Shown here one piece after another: positions 1 through 6,098 of a DNA stretch of 6,416 bases. How positions within the stretch are numbered: position 1 is the first letter of the stretch; each line of letters starts with the position of its first letter. Below the pieces are notes generated by a model, which was not told the DNA's origin, did not search any database, and was given only the letters and a program-made list of their open reading frames with translations. The DNA is from Succinivibrionaceae bacterium (GTDB lineage: Bacteria; Pseudomonadota; Gammaproteobacteria; Enterobacterales; Succinivibrionaceae): contig DMTG01000153.1 in assembly GCA_003477345.1 (NCBI GenBank), positions 1 to 6,416 on the forward strand. Direction: 5' to 3'. The position numbers were made by a program, and so were the translations under genes.

Positions 1-15
1 ATCAGTAGGGTAATA

Positions 16-50
16 GGAATCCCCCTGGCTTCAGCCAAGGGGAGCTGTCG
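16..50 (+). repeat. IS200/IS605-like end hairpin, copy 1
   Basis: A near-perfect hairpin: CCCC(C)TGGCT pairs with AGCCAAGGGG across a tiny loop, preceded by GGAAT and followed by GAGCTGTCG. The layout (GAAT, C-rich arm, GGCTT..AGCC, G-rich arm, GAG, TGTC) resembles, from memory, the right-end hairpins of IS200/IS605-family elements carrying TnpB. If so, the element body would lie left of the window. Neither strand has a U-run after the stem, so it is not a standard terminator. The core 22-37 recurs exactly, in inverted orientation, at 1322-1337. The IS assignment is from pattern memory; the hairpin and the repeat are seen directly. Confidence 0.5.
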
Positions 51-160
51 ATAAAAAGATTGTGAAACTGTTAACTGCATAACTTTCAAAAAAGCTTATT
101 TATGCCAAATTATTTTTAAATCTAAAAAGACTTTTGCTAATTTACGATCTCCACCTTCAA

Positions 161-166
161 AAGGAG
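161..166 (+). promoter_or_regulatory. Shine-Dalgarno that fixes the ppaC start
   Basis: AAGGAG lies six bases before the GTG at 173. This is the only strong ribosome binding site near the 5' end of the frame. It excludes the upstream TTG at 134, because it would lie inside that longer reading. It favours the GTG over the internal ATG at 242, which has only a GGGGG run about nine bases upstream. The choice matters because the GTG start includes the signal peptide. Confidence 0.75.
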
Positions 167-172
167 CAGTCT

Positions 173-1201
173 GTGCACAAATTTCTAGCCTTCGTAAATA
201 AATCTTTAAGATCCTCAGTTATTTGTCTGGGGGCATTGTTTATGCTCCCTGCTGCCACCGCATCTACCGAAAACCCTGCTGAGGAGGTTTATGTTTTCGG
301 ACATAAAATCCCGGATACCGACACTATATCAGGAGCAATTTCTGTTGCCCATTTCTACAGGGAGCGCGGACTGAATACTGTGGCCGTAGCCCAGGGGAAA
401 CCCAATCCTGAAACTCTTTTCCTGCTTGACAGATTCAAGGTTAAAGTGCCAAAAGTCATTGACAGAATTGATGGCCATAAGTTTATTATGGTTGATTTTT
501 CAGACGTTGCGCTGGCGCCAGATGATTTCACGCCTGCCAACCTGTTAGGAATAATCGATCACCACAAGCTAGGCGACGTAACCTCAGAGAGTCCTATTGA
601 ATGCTATATCAAGCCTCTAGGCTCTGCTAACACTATCGTAAAACAGCTCTATGATGACTACGATATAAAAATTCCCAAGGATATTGCAGGCATGATGCTA
701 GGTGCCATTTTATCTGACACCCTGATTTTCAAAAGCCCTACCACCACGAGGGATGACATCAGGGCTGCATATGAGCTGGCGGCAATTGCCGGTATAGAGG
801 ATGTTGAAGCCCTCGGCAGAGAACAGCTGACAGCAAAAAGCGATCTAAGTGCGCCTGTAAGTGAGCTTTTAATGCGTGATTTCAAGAAGTTTGACATCAA
901 TAACCATAAAGTAGGTGTAGGACAGCTTGAGCTTTTGGAAATCAAGAGCGTTAATGCTGATCTGAAGGCAAAACTCTTAAAGGAAATGGAAAAGGTAAAA
1001 TCAGAGCAGAGCTACCACACTATTATGCTGGTTATTACCATCCCTGATGAAGGCGGATCGGCAGTTCTCATAAGATCAGACAGCAGAGAACAGCTTCTAA
1101 AAGCCTTTAACGCTCCAGACGATGACAGTCTCAAGATAGTCAAGGGTCTGCTCTCAAGGAAAAAAGATATAGTGCCAGTTCTGTACCAGGCACTTCCTTA
1201 G
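173..1201 (+). CDS. ppaC: Manganese-dependent (family II) inorganic pyrophosphatase with predicted signal peptide
   Basis: Hydrolyses pyrophosphate to two phosphates. It is a DHH-family enzyme with a Mn/Co-binding N-terminal domain and a substrate-binding C-terminal domain. From the GTG start it has 342 residues. The metal ligands of the family are all present with family spacing: GHKIPDTDT (H44, D48, D50), VDFSD (D108), DHH (129-131) and SDTLIFKSPT (D182). The C-terminal SRKK (328-331) that binds phosphate is intact, so the enzyme should be active. VDFSD replaces the usual VDHNE or VDTNE. Residues 1-30 look like a Sec signal peptide: basic n-region (K3, K10, R13), hydrophobic VICLGALFML at 16-25, and an ATA|S cleavage site after A30. 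The cytoplasmic homologues begin about at V39. The inferred location is therefore periplasmic or exported. Initiation at ATG 242 would instead give a cytoplasmic protein of 319 residues. It is a single gene, convergent with rpoS. I could not assign a convincing promoter in 51-160. Confidence 0.93.
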   Translation: MHKFLAFVNKSLRSSVICLGALFMLPAATASTENPAEEVYVFGHKIPDTDTISGAISVAHFYRERGLNTVAVAQGKPNPETLFLLDRFKVKVPKVIDRIDGHKFIMVDFSDVALAPDDFTPANLLGIIDHHKLGDVTSESPIECYIKPLGSANTIVKQLYDDYDIKIPKDIAGMMLGAILSDTLIFKSPTTTRDDIRAAYELAAIAGIEDVEALGREQLTAKSDLSAPVSELLMRDFKKFDINNHKVGVGQLELLEIKSVNADLKAKLLKEMEKVKSEQSYHTIMLVITIPDEGGSAVLIRSDSREQLLKAFNAPDDDSLKIVKGLLSRKKDIVPVLYQALP

Positions 1202-1216
1202 ATAAACTTCAGAAAC

Positions 1217-1239
1217 CAGCTCCGTCTAGTACGGAGCTG
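1217..1239 (+). terminator. Hairpin just after ppaC, probable terminator or 3' stabiliser
   Basis: A perfect nine-pair stem, CAGCTCCGT / ACGGAGCTG, with a five-base loop starts 16 bases after the ppaC stop. It is followed by TTATCGT rather than a strong T-run, so termination may be partial. It could equally protect the transcript 3' end. Confidence 0.5.
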
Positions 1240-1284
1240 TTATCGTATAAGAAGATATTTTAATTTAGGTTCATAAGACTCTGC

Positions 1285-1303
1285 AGCTTAATAAATTTAA
1301 GCT
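1285..1303. repeat. AGCTTAA inverted repeat in the ppaC-rpoS gap
   Basis: AGCTTAA (1285-1291) and TTAAGCT (1297-1303) form a perfect seven-pair stem with loop TAAAT. No T-run follows on either strand. It sits between two stronger hairpins, and its function is unknown. Confidence 0.4.
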
Positions 1304-1311
1304 AAAGCCTT

Positions 1312-1343
1312 TGACAGCCCATGGCTGAAGCCAGGGGCTTTTC
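1312..1343 (-). repeat. IS200/IS605-like end hairpin, copy 2 (inverted)
   Basis: Read on the minus strand this gives AAAAGCCCCTGGCTTCAGCC followed by ATGGGCTGTCA, which parallels copy 1 at 16-50. Sixteen bases (1322-1337) are the exact reverse complement of 22-37, and CTGTC follows the stem in both copies. An element read in this orientation would have its body to the right, but rpoS and its terminator are there instead. This copy is therefore a solitary end, a relic, or a dispersed REP-like repeat. Confidence 0.5.
1316..1342 (+). terminator. Rho-independent terminator candidate for ppaC
   Basis: AGCCC-A-TGGCT pairs with AGCCA-G-GGGCT: ten pairs with one internal A-G mismatch and a very tight GA turn. 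TTTT follows at 1339-1342 on the plus strand. It lies 115 bases after the ppaC stop and coincides with the IS-end-like repeat, so a repeat may have been co-opted as a terminator. Confidence 0.5.
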
Positions 1344-1365
1344 AGGCACAATTTGGTAAAATATT

Positions 1366-1390
1366 AAAAAGGCTGAGGTTTTAAACAGCC
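1366..1390 (-). terminator. Rho-independent terminator of rpoS
   Basis: On the minus strand GGCTG (1390-1386) pairs with CAGCC (1375-1371) across a ten-base loop, followed at once by TTTTT and then AATATTTT. It begins eight bases after the rpoS stop. The stem is short, but its position and U-rich tail are typical. Confidence 0.7.
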
Positions 1391-1398
1391 ACCACTTA

Positions 1399-2406
1399 CT
1401 ATAATCGGCTGGATTTTTCAGGTTCTATGCCGTAGCTTGCAACTACTGCCCTGAGCTTTTTCAGAATTTCGTTCTGAATCTGCCTTACACGCTCCCTCGT
1501 CAGATTTATTTTTTCTCCGACCTCTTCTAGAGTAAGAATATCCGCATCATTTAAGCCAAAACGGTGCAGAACCACGTTCTGCTCTTTTGGAGGAAGCATT
1601 TCAAACCAGTTTTTAATTATCTTTTCAAGCTCGTCTCTGTCTATATAATCTGCAGGAGAATCGCTGTCATTATCAGGAATATTGTCAAGCAGCTGTACGT
1701 CTTTGTCATCTTTGCCTATTTTGGCGCTGGTTCCTATCTGATTGGACGAATTAAAAAGCGCCAGCAGATCTCTTACATGATCAGGATCTTTATTGGTAGC
1801 TTTCGCGATTTCATTGATTCCAACTTCTCCAGAATCGCTCTTTGCTGATAGCTGTCTTTTGGTTTTCAGCAGTACATTGATTTCTTTAATCACGTGCACC
1901 GGCAGTCTTACGATTCTGGACTGACTCATAATCGCCTGCTCTATGCGCTGTCTTATCCACCAGGTGGCATAAGTTGAAAATCTGAATCCCCTCTCAGGTT
2001 CAAATTTTTTTACGGCATGAATCAGCCCAAGATTGCCCTCTTCTATCAGATCCAGCAGCGGCAGACCACGGTTGCGATAATCACGTGCGATTTTGGCGAC
2101 CAGCCTTAAATTTGACGTGATCATGGTATCAGTTGCAGCTTTATCCCCCGCTCGGGCTTTTTTACTGATTTCCGCTTCTTCTTCCTGAGTCACCAGAGGG
2201 TATTTACGAATAGAATTAAAGTAGGTTGCCAGCAAATCGTCTTTATCAGATTCGCTGCTTTTAGCCATAGTCTCACCAGGCTCAGTGAGCTCTTCGTCCA
2301 GATCTGCCCCAATAGCATCCGCGTTTTTCAAAATTTCAGCAAATTCTGAATCCTGAATTTCACTTTTGGGTGCTTCAGTCTTACCAGATACGGTATTTTT
2401 GACCAT
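1399..2406 (-). CDS. rpoS: RNA polymerase sigma factor RpoS (general stress / stationary phase)
   Basis: A group 2 sigma-70 factor of 335 residues (E. coli RpoS has 330) that directs RNA polymerase to stress and stationary-phase promoters. An acidic, weakly conserved N-terminus (1-55) leads into region 1.2 (about 56-90). Region 2 contains [19 protein letters not shown] (98-116), [11 protein letters not shown] and the [19 protein letters not shown] stretch (142-160) for core binding and -10 melting. [12 protein letters not shown] follows (168-179). Its K174 matches the HIVKE lysine of E. coli RpoS, known for contact near -13 and for the RssB-linked region. Region 4.2 has the helix-turn-helix [20 protein letters not shown] (291-310). 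The wording (EEGNLGLI, HxxKE) fits RpoS better than RpoD or RpoH. The ATG has AAGGA upstream (TAAGGATTTTAGCG before ATG). nlpD, the usual upstream neighbour, is absent; a Maf gene lies upstream instead, beyond a terminator-like repeat. Confidence 0.92.
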   Translation of the reverse strand: MVKNTVSGKTEAPKSEIQDSEFAEILKNADAIGADLDEELTEPGETMAKSSESDKDDLLATYFNSIRKYPLVTQEEEAEISKKARAGDKAATDTMITSNLRLVAKIARDYRNRGLPLLDLIEEGNLGLIHAVKKFEPERGFRFSTYATWWIRQRIEQAIMSQSRIVRLPVHVIKEINVLLKTKRQLSAKSDSGEVGINEIAKATNKDPDHVRDLLALFNSSNQIGTSAKIGKDDKDVQLLDNIPDNDSDSPADYIDRDELEKIIKNWFEMLPPKEQNVVLHRFGLNDADILTLEEVGEKINLTRERVRQIQNEILKKLRAVVASYGIEPEKSSRL

Positions 2407-2438
2407 CGCTAAAATCCTTAATTCTGTCTAACCTGTTC

Positions 2439-2468
2439 AGTATAAATTGATCAGTAAAAGCCTGACAA
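2439..2468 (-). promoter_or_regulatory. Sigma-70-like promoter of rpoS
   Basis: On the minus strand TTGTCA (2468-2463) lies 18 bases before TATACT (2444-2439). Each hexamer is one base from consensus. Predicted transcription start is near 2432, giving a leader of only about 26 bases to the ATG. That leaves no space for the long, self-pairing leader of enterobacterial rpoS. Confidence 0.65.
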
Positions 2469-2493
2469 GAATAAAACCAGTATCTTGTGATCT

Positions 2494-2558
2494 AAAAAAA
2501 CATAATATTCTTAAATAATGCCGTAACATGTTAATTATTTAGAATATGGCGTTTTTTT
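2494..2558. terminator. A/T-flanked inverted repeat, probable bidirectional terminator between maf and rpoS
   Basis: Left arm ATATTCTTAAATAAT (2505-2519) pairs with right arm ATTATTTAGAATAT (2534-2547) with one bulged T. Seven A's precede it (2494-2500) and seven T's follow it (2552-2558), so both strands end in a U-run. On the minus strand it would end maf transcription before rpoS. The loop contains the perfect palindrome TAACATGTTA (2524-2533), which could also be a binding site. The stem is A+T-rich, so termination strength is uncertain. Confidence 0.5.
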
Positions 2559-2590
2559 CTAATTTTAAGCGCCAGAACGGTCAGAAAGTC

Positions 2591-4825
2591 TTATTCATAC
2601 CTTTTTACAAACTCTCTGGCATAAGAGCCTTGGCGGCTTCTTAAAGAAGGAATGCCCGGCACCGCAGGAGCAGAGCTTCCTTCATGATCAAAGCCCACTC
2701 TGCCAGAGAGAATCTTCTGATGAGGGCCTAGAATATAGTCTGGCAGATACTCATATAATTTTGCGGCATCCTCAAGAAAATTAAGATAGATCCTGACTAT
2801 CTTTCTAGCCATTTCAAGACACTCTGACACATCTTTATTAAGATAGAGAGAACGTAGCAGAGTTATAAACAGCGATTCGACTGTTCCCTCAAGACAGTAG
2901 GCTTTATATCTGCCGTCACTGGTCCTTTGAAGATAACTTAGTATCTCACTGGTGCCTTCCATCTTTTTAATGAAATCTATGCGGCTGACTGCCTCAGTGT
3001 CCCATATTTCCTTAAATTTATTAATCAGACTGCAGAAGTCATTTCTGCCGATTACGCGCTCTAAGGCAGCACTGTCTGCCTGGATTTCTCTGGTGTAGTT
3101 TTCTATAAAGAAACGGTGAATCTCAGCCTTGTCTAAGGTAGACAGACTTTCAAAATCGAGTGTCTCACTGTGAACAGGAACGGTTCCCTCTATCCTGCTG
3201 CCGTCTGAGCAGTTATGGCATACGGCTTTATCTTTAAAGGCGTTAAGCAGTATCTCCATATGACGAATACTCATCTTGTAAAAGTATCCGCTCTCGCACA
3301 TGCCACCGAAGTTGCCCTCTGTCAGATCTGAAATTTTATAGGCGCCACGGTCATCTTTTACCTCGTGCTCCTGATAGAGCCTGGTATATTGTGAATGCAG
3401 CTGTTTCTGACCTACTTTTCTGCCGTTATCCAGGCCGAACAGATACAGATTGGAAAACCCCATATGCAGAGCAGAAGACAGCCCCATATTGCCCACCAGA
3501 GGATTGATAAGCTGTGCGACATTGAGAAATCCGGCCTCAGGGATTCGGCTTACTGCCATCCAGTAGAAAGGTTCATCTGGTTTCAGAAAAATGGCGGTGT
3601 TAGTGAAGATATCCTGCGTATCAGGATGCACCACATCGGCTGCCAGCAGAATTATGTCATCAAAGAAATGTCTGTCGGGAATATTCAGAAGCGTCTGCGC
3701 TATCTGTGGCGTACGTTCAGTGCAGGCATAAAAATCAGGCTTAATCCCTGCATGATAAAGAGAATCCAGCGCTGTTCCGCAGGCGATGATCAGCGCCTTG
3801 TCCTGATTTTTTCTAAGAAAAGGAATGTCAGCATCCAGAGAAGGGCCGCTGCCTACTATAAAAACCGGCAGTCTGAACAGCTCACTGTCTTTTTGGGCTG
3901 ATTCAGGAATACTTACAAAATGCTTATGATTTTTTACTGCATACAGAGCATGAGAAATTCCAAACATATGATCATCAAAGAACCCCATGGCATTAAAGGT
4001 TCTGGTGTAGTCTTTCTTAAGTTCCAGCTTCATCTTCGAGATAGTCTCGCTCTGATAATGCACGAACTCCCAGAAAAAGCTCGACAGAAATCTTCCGTGA
4101 TTAAGGTAGAACTGGTGCATATCATCAAAAAGCTGCTCAGGGGTCTGCCCCACCATAAGATACATACCGAAATTGTTCTCGTGTACATATTCAAGCAGAT
4201 GTGCCCAGTCAAAAGCGTGCAGCGAGGCAAAAAAGAGATCTGTATCTGGTTCAACCGCTATCAGATTTACGATTTCCACCCTTGCATATAATTCAGCCAG
4301 CGGATAGCCAAGACCAATGCCCAGCATGACGCAGTTAGGCATGGACATGGTAGACAGCGGAGTCAGGTTTTCTCTTTCACTCTCAGAATATACCCCTACG
4401 GCCTCATTTAAATAGCGGAAATGAATCTGCCCGCACCAGTCATGCTCCTTTTCATACTTAACAATGCGAAAGATATTATTCTCAAGAGCAGTTTCCACCT
4501 GCTTTGCGCAGTAGGCAAACGGGTCATCGGTTTTATAGAAAATATCATTGCTGTCGGTAAACAGCAGATTGGGAATTCCATTTTCGCTGCAGAAAAACTC
4601 CAGGGTTCTTTTAGGCCTGTAGTCTTTAAAGGTTCTGGCAATATCCGGCAGATATTTTTCAAAGGCCTTGAGATTATTCTCGAAGTTGGCTATCAGCCGG
4701 TCTGACATCTCAGACTGCTGCAGCTGAAGTTTCTTAAGGCGCGCCAGATCTTCTGCTTTAAGATCCTTTTCATCTAGCATGGCTAGCTCTTCAATTGACA
4801 TCTGTTTTCTGCCGCTGTCTGACAC
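2591..4825 (-). CDS. Maf-family (DUF115) motility accessory factor, likely flagellin glycosyltransferase
   Basis: Maf proteins transfer nonulosonic acids (pseudaminic or legionaminic acid) onto flagellin in Campylobacter, Helicobacter, Aeromonas and others. They act in the cytoplasm before flagellin export. The protein has 744 residues, on the long side for the family. A charged, helical N-terminus (1-60) is followed by an N-terminal Rossmann-like unit with LGIGLGYPLAELY (168-180) and VEPD (191-194). The central DUF115 domain (about 290-545) carries VFIVGSGPSLDADIPFL (321-337), GTALDSLYHAGIKPDFYACTE (350-370) and the late motif NCSDGSRIEGT (538-548). A helical C-terminal domain ends in a low-complexity tail after about 710. 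No signal peptide or membrane segment is seen. The start is GTG, with GGGG seven bases upstream; the ATG nine codons in has no better site. No flagellin or sugar-synthesis gene is in view, so the substrate is inferred. The upstream spacer (4826-4936) is A+T-rich without a clear promoter. Confidence 0.82.
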   Translation of the reverse strand: MSDSGRKQMSIEELAMLDEKDLKAEDLARLKKLQLQQSEMSDRLIANFENNLKAFEKYLPDIARTFKDYRPKRTLEFFCSENGIPNLLFTDSNDIFYKTDDPFAYCAKQVETALENNIFRIVKYEKEHDWCGQIHFRYLNEAVGVYSESERENLTPLSTMSMPNCVMLGIGLGYPLAELYARVEIVNLIAVEPDTDLFFASLHAFDWAHLLEYVHENNFGMYLMVGQTPEQLFDDMHQFYLNHGRFLSSFFWEFVHYQSETISKMKLELKKDYTRTFNAMGFFDDHMFGISHALYAVKNHKHFVSIPESAQKDSELFRLPVFIVGSGPSLDADIPFLRKNQDKALIIACGTALDSLYHAGIKPDFYACTERTPQIAQTLLNIPDRHFFDDIILLAADVVHPDTQDIFTNTAIFLKPDEPFYWMAVSRIPEAGFLNVAQLINPLVGNMGLSSALHMGFSNLYLFGLDNGRKVGQKQLHSQYTRLYQEHEVKDDRGAYKISDLTEGNFGGMCESGYFYKMSIRHMEILLNAFKDKAVCHNCSDGSRIEGTVPVHSETLDFESLSTLDKAEIHRFFIENYTREIQADSAALERVIGRNDFCSLINKFKEIWDTEAVSRIDFIKKMEGTSEILSYLQRTSDGRYKAYCLEGTVESLFITLLRSLYLNKDVSECLEMARKIVRIYLNFLEDAAKLYEYLPDYILGPHQKILSGRVGFDHEGSSAPAVPGIPSLRSRQGSYAREFVKRYE

Positions 4826-4936
4826 TTTGCTACCCCGGATCTCTGGTCAACTCAATCTTTAGATACTTAACACTATGTCCTTATAAAATTTTTACATATT
4901 TTTCTTTGAGATAATGAGAGAAAAAACCAAATCTGC

Positions 4937-4967
4937 AAAAAAAGGCGGAACTAACCGTCCCGCCTTT
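4937..4967 (-). terminator. Rho-independent terminator of the beta-barrel gene
   Basis: On the minus strand AAAGGCGG (4967-4960) pairs perfectly with CCGCCTTT (4948-4941) around an 11-base loop, and the T-run continues through 4937 for seven T's in total. It starts about 40 bases after the stop at 5007. It separates the beta-barrel gene from maf, so the two are not one operon unless there is read-through. Confidence 0.88.
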
Positions 4968-5006
4968 ATGCTGATGCCCTCTCCGGGGCCTTCTTCATAT
5001 GAGATC

Positions 5007-5825
5007 TTAGAAATTGTAGTCTGCGTTAAGATAACCGCCTACATTAGAATCAGTATCAATGGTGCGGATTTTGTCACCTGAATGATTGTAGATCTTGTAA
5101 TCCCTGTCAAAATCCACGCTTACACCGGCACGGATGTTAAACGCAGTCAGCGGAGTTATTATCAGACCCAGTTTGGCATTGGAGCTTTCCTCAATCAGGT
5201 AGCCCTTGTGGGCCAGGACAGAATTATCCTTTAACTGATAGACTTCCTGATTTTTTATAGCCAGCGACGCCTCTGCAGCAACATACTCGTTAAAACGGTA
5301 TCTGGCCGCATTCTCAGATCCGATAACCGCACTGAAGCCTAAATCAGACGGATCGCGGTAACGCAGTGCCAGAGCAGGCAGTATGCGGGATTTGGCCTTG
5401 TTGATATCTCCGGCCACGCCAGCCTGTATGGAAAAATCTTCATTTATAACAAAGCTAAAACCTGCTCTAGGTCTTAGAGAATAGTTGTCTGTGACGTGAA
5501 ACTCATCTTCCCAGCCTAAGGTTGCCTCTGCTCCTACAAAATACCCGACCGTGGTGTTAATTGAGCCTTCGTAATGAATGTCGCCAAACAGCAGGTGTAA
5601 TTTGTCTATTGGAGAATAGCGGGAAAAATTATAATCGGTTGTTTTATAGCCGGCTGTAAAAATATCATTGCCAAAAGCTATCTTATAGACTTTGGTTGAC
5701 ATGTTGCCATAGCTGCCGAACTTTGTCTTGTCAGTAGCGCTGACATCTCCACTTACCCATAAGGCCTGGGCCGGCATAGCTGACAAACCAGCTAGGATGA
5801 CTGACATTAGCAGCACTTTACGCAT
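5007..5825 (-). CDS. Secreted outer-membrane beta-barrel protein of unknown function
   Basis: 272 residues. A clear Sec signal peptide (basic RK at 2-3, hydrophobic 4-16, AQA|LW cleavage after A21) is followed by a sequence rich in alternating polar/hydrophobic segments with many Tyr, Phe and Gly, as in transmembrane beta strands (for example 82-91, 115-129 and 217-235). The chain ends in YLNADYNF: a terminal Phe with Tyr at -3 is the usual BAM-recognised signal. A small barrel of roughly 10-12 strands is plausible but was not computed. Only a few charged turns (DRDYK, DKIRTIDTD) break the C-terminal strands. I do not recognise a named family; YfaZ-like and other small OMP families were considered without a clear match. 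The ATG has AAGGGGA seven bases upstream, a strong ribosome binding site. It is a single unit with its own terminator. Confidence 0.8.
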   Translation of the reverse strand: MRKVLLMSVILAGLSAMPAQALWVSGDVSATDKTKFGSYGNMSTKVYKIAFGNDIFTAGYKTTDYNFSRYSPIDKLHLLFGDIHYEGSINTTVGYFVGAEATLGWEDEFHVTDNYSLRPRAGFSFVINEDFSIQAGVAGDINKAKSRILPALALRYRDPSDLGFSAVIGSENAARYRFNEYVAAEASLAIKNQEVYQLKDNSVLAHKGYLIEESSNAKLGLIITPLTAFNIRAGVSVDFDRDYKIYNHSGDKIRTIDTDSNVGGYLNADYNF

Positions 5826-6098
5826 AAAGAAATCCCCTTCGTTGAATCCTCAACAAAGTCAAGACCGATTTTAATTATTAAATTATTTATTTGGTTGAAA
5901 AATCTACGTTGGATTTTTCTTTATGCTGTAGTTCTTATAATCTGAGTTTAGAATATACATCAGTTATGTTACAGAAATCATAAGATTTTTTCAATAAAAA
6001 CTGCGAATTTGCTCACATTTTTTATAAATTAGGCAGTAAAAATCTAAATTTTGACTGGCTCTAGACAAAAAATGACGAATACAGACTTTGCCTGACGG
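5826..6098. other. 273-base spacer between ftsB and the beta-barrel gene
   Basis: A+T-rich, with no credible gene. On the minus strand a weak promoter candidate, TTGAAA (5994-5989) and TAACAT (5971-5966) 17 bases apart, would give a leader of about 130 bases. That leader would contain an inverted repeat (5897-5919) and a small GTTGA/TCAAC hairpin (5841-5854) just upstream of the ribosome binding site. After the ftsB stop I see only a weak CAGGC/GTCTG stem with loop AAA (about 6082-6094) and no typical terminator, so ftsB may read through into this spacer. ispD, usually next to ftsB, is not here. Confidence 0.4.
5897..5919. repeat. GAAAAATC inverted repeat upstream of the beta-barrel gene
   Basis: GAAAAATC (5897-5904) and GATTTTTC (5912-5919) are perfect reverse complements, eight pairs across a seven-base loop TACGTTG. 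It lies about 70-95 bases before the start codon. It could be a regulator site or a leader hairpin. No T-run follows directly on the minus strand, which argues against a terminator for that strand. Confidence 0.45.

Noticed and set aside
21..47. Left hairpin as a terminator for a gene upstream of the window
   Set aside because: No T-run follows the stem on either strand, and its flanks match the inverted copy near 1330, so a repeat or IS end explains it better.
134..172. Upstream TTG as start of the pyrophosphatase
   Set aside because: It has no ribosome binding site, and the strong AAGGAG at 161-166 lies inside the extension. The GTG at 173 gives a clean signal peptide.
1564..1848. Plus-strand 94-codon open frame within rpoS
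   Set aside because: It is antisense to conserved sigma regions 3 and 4; its composition is a by-product of the rpoS codons.
1399..2406. Sigma factor as RpoD or RpoH
   Set aside because: The protein is too short for RpoD and lacks its long region 1.1. The [20 protein letters not shown] and HVIKE sequences follow RpoS, while RpoH has a different region 2.
3395..4291. Two plus-strand open frames (168 and 123 codons) inside maf
   Set aside because: They lie antisense to a gene with clear family motifs, show no recognisable protein features, and have no ribosome binding site I could support.
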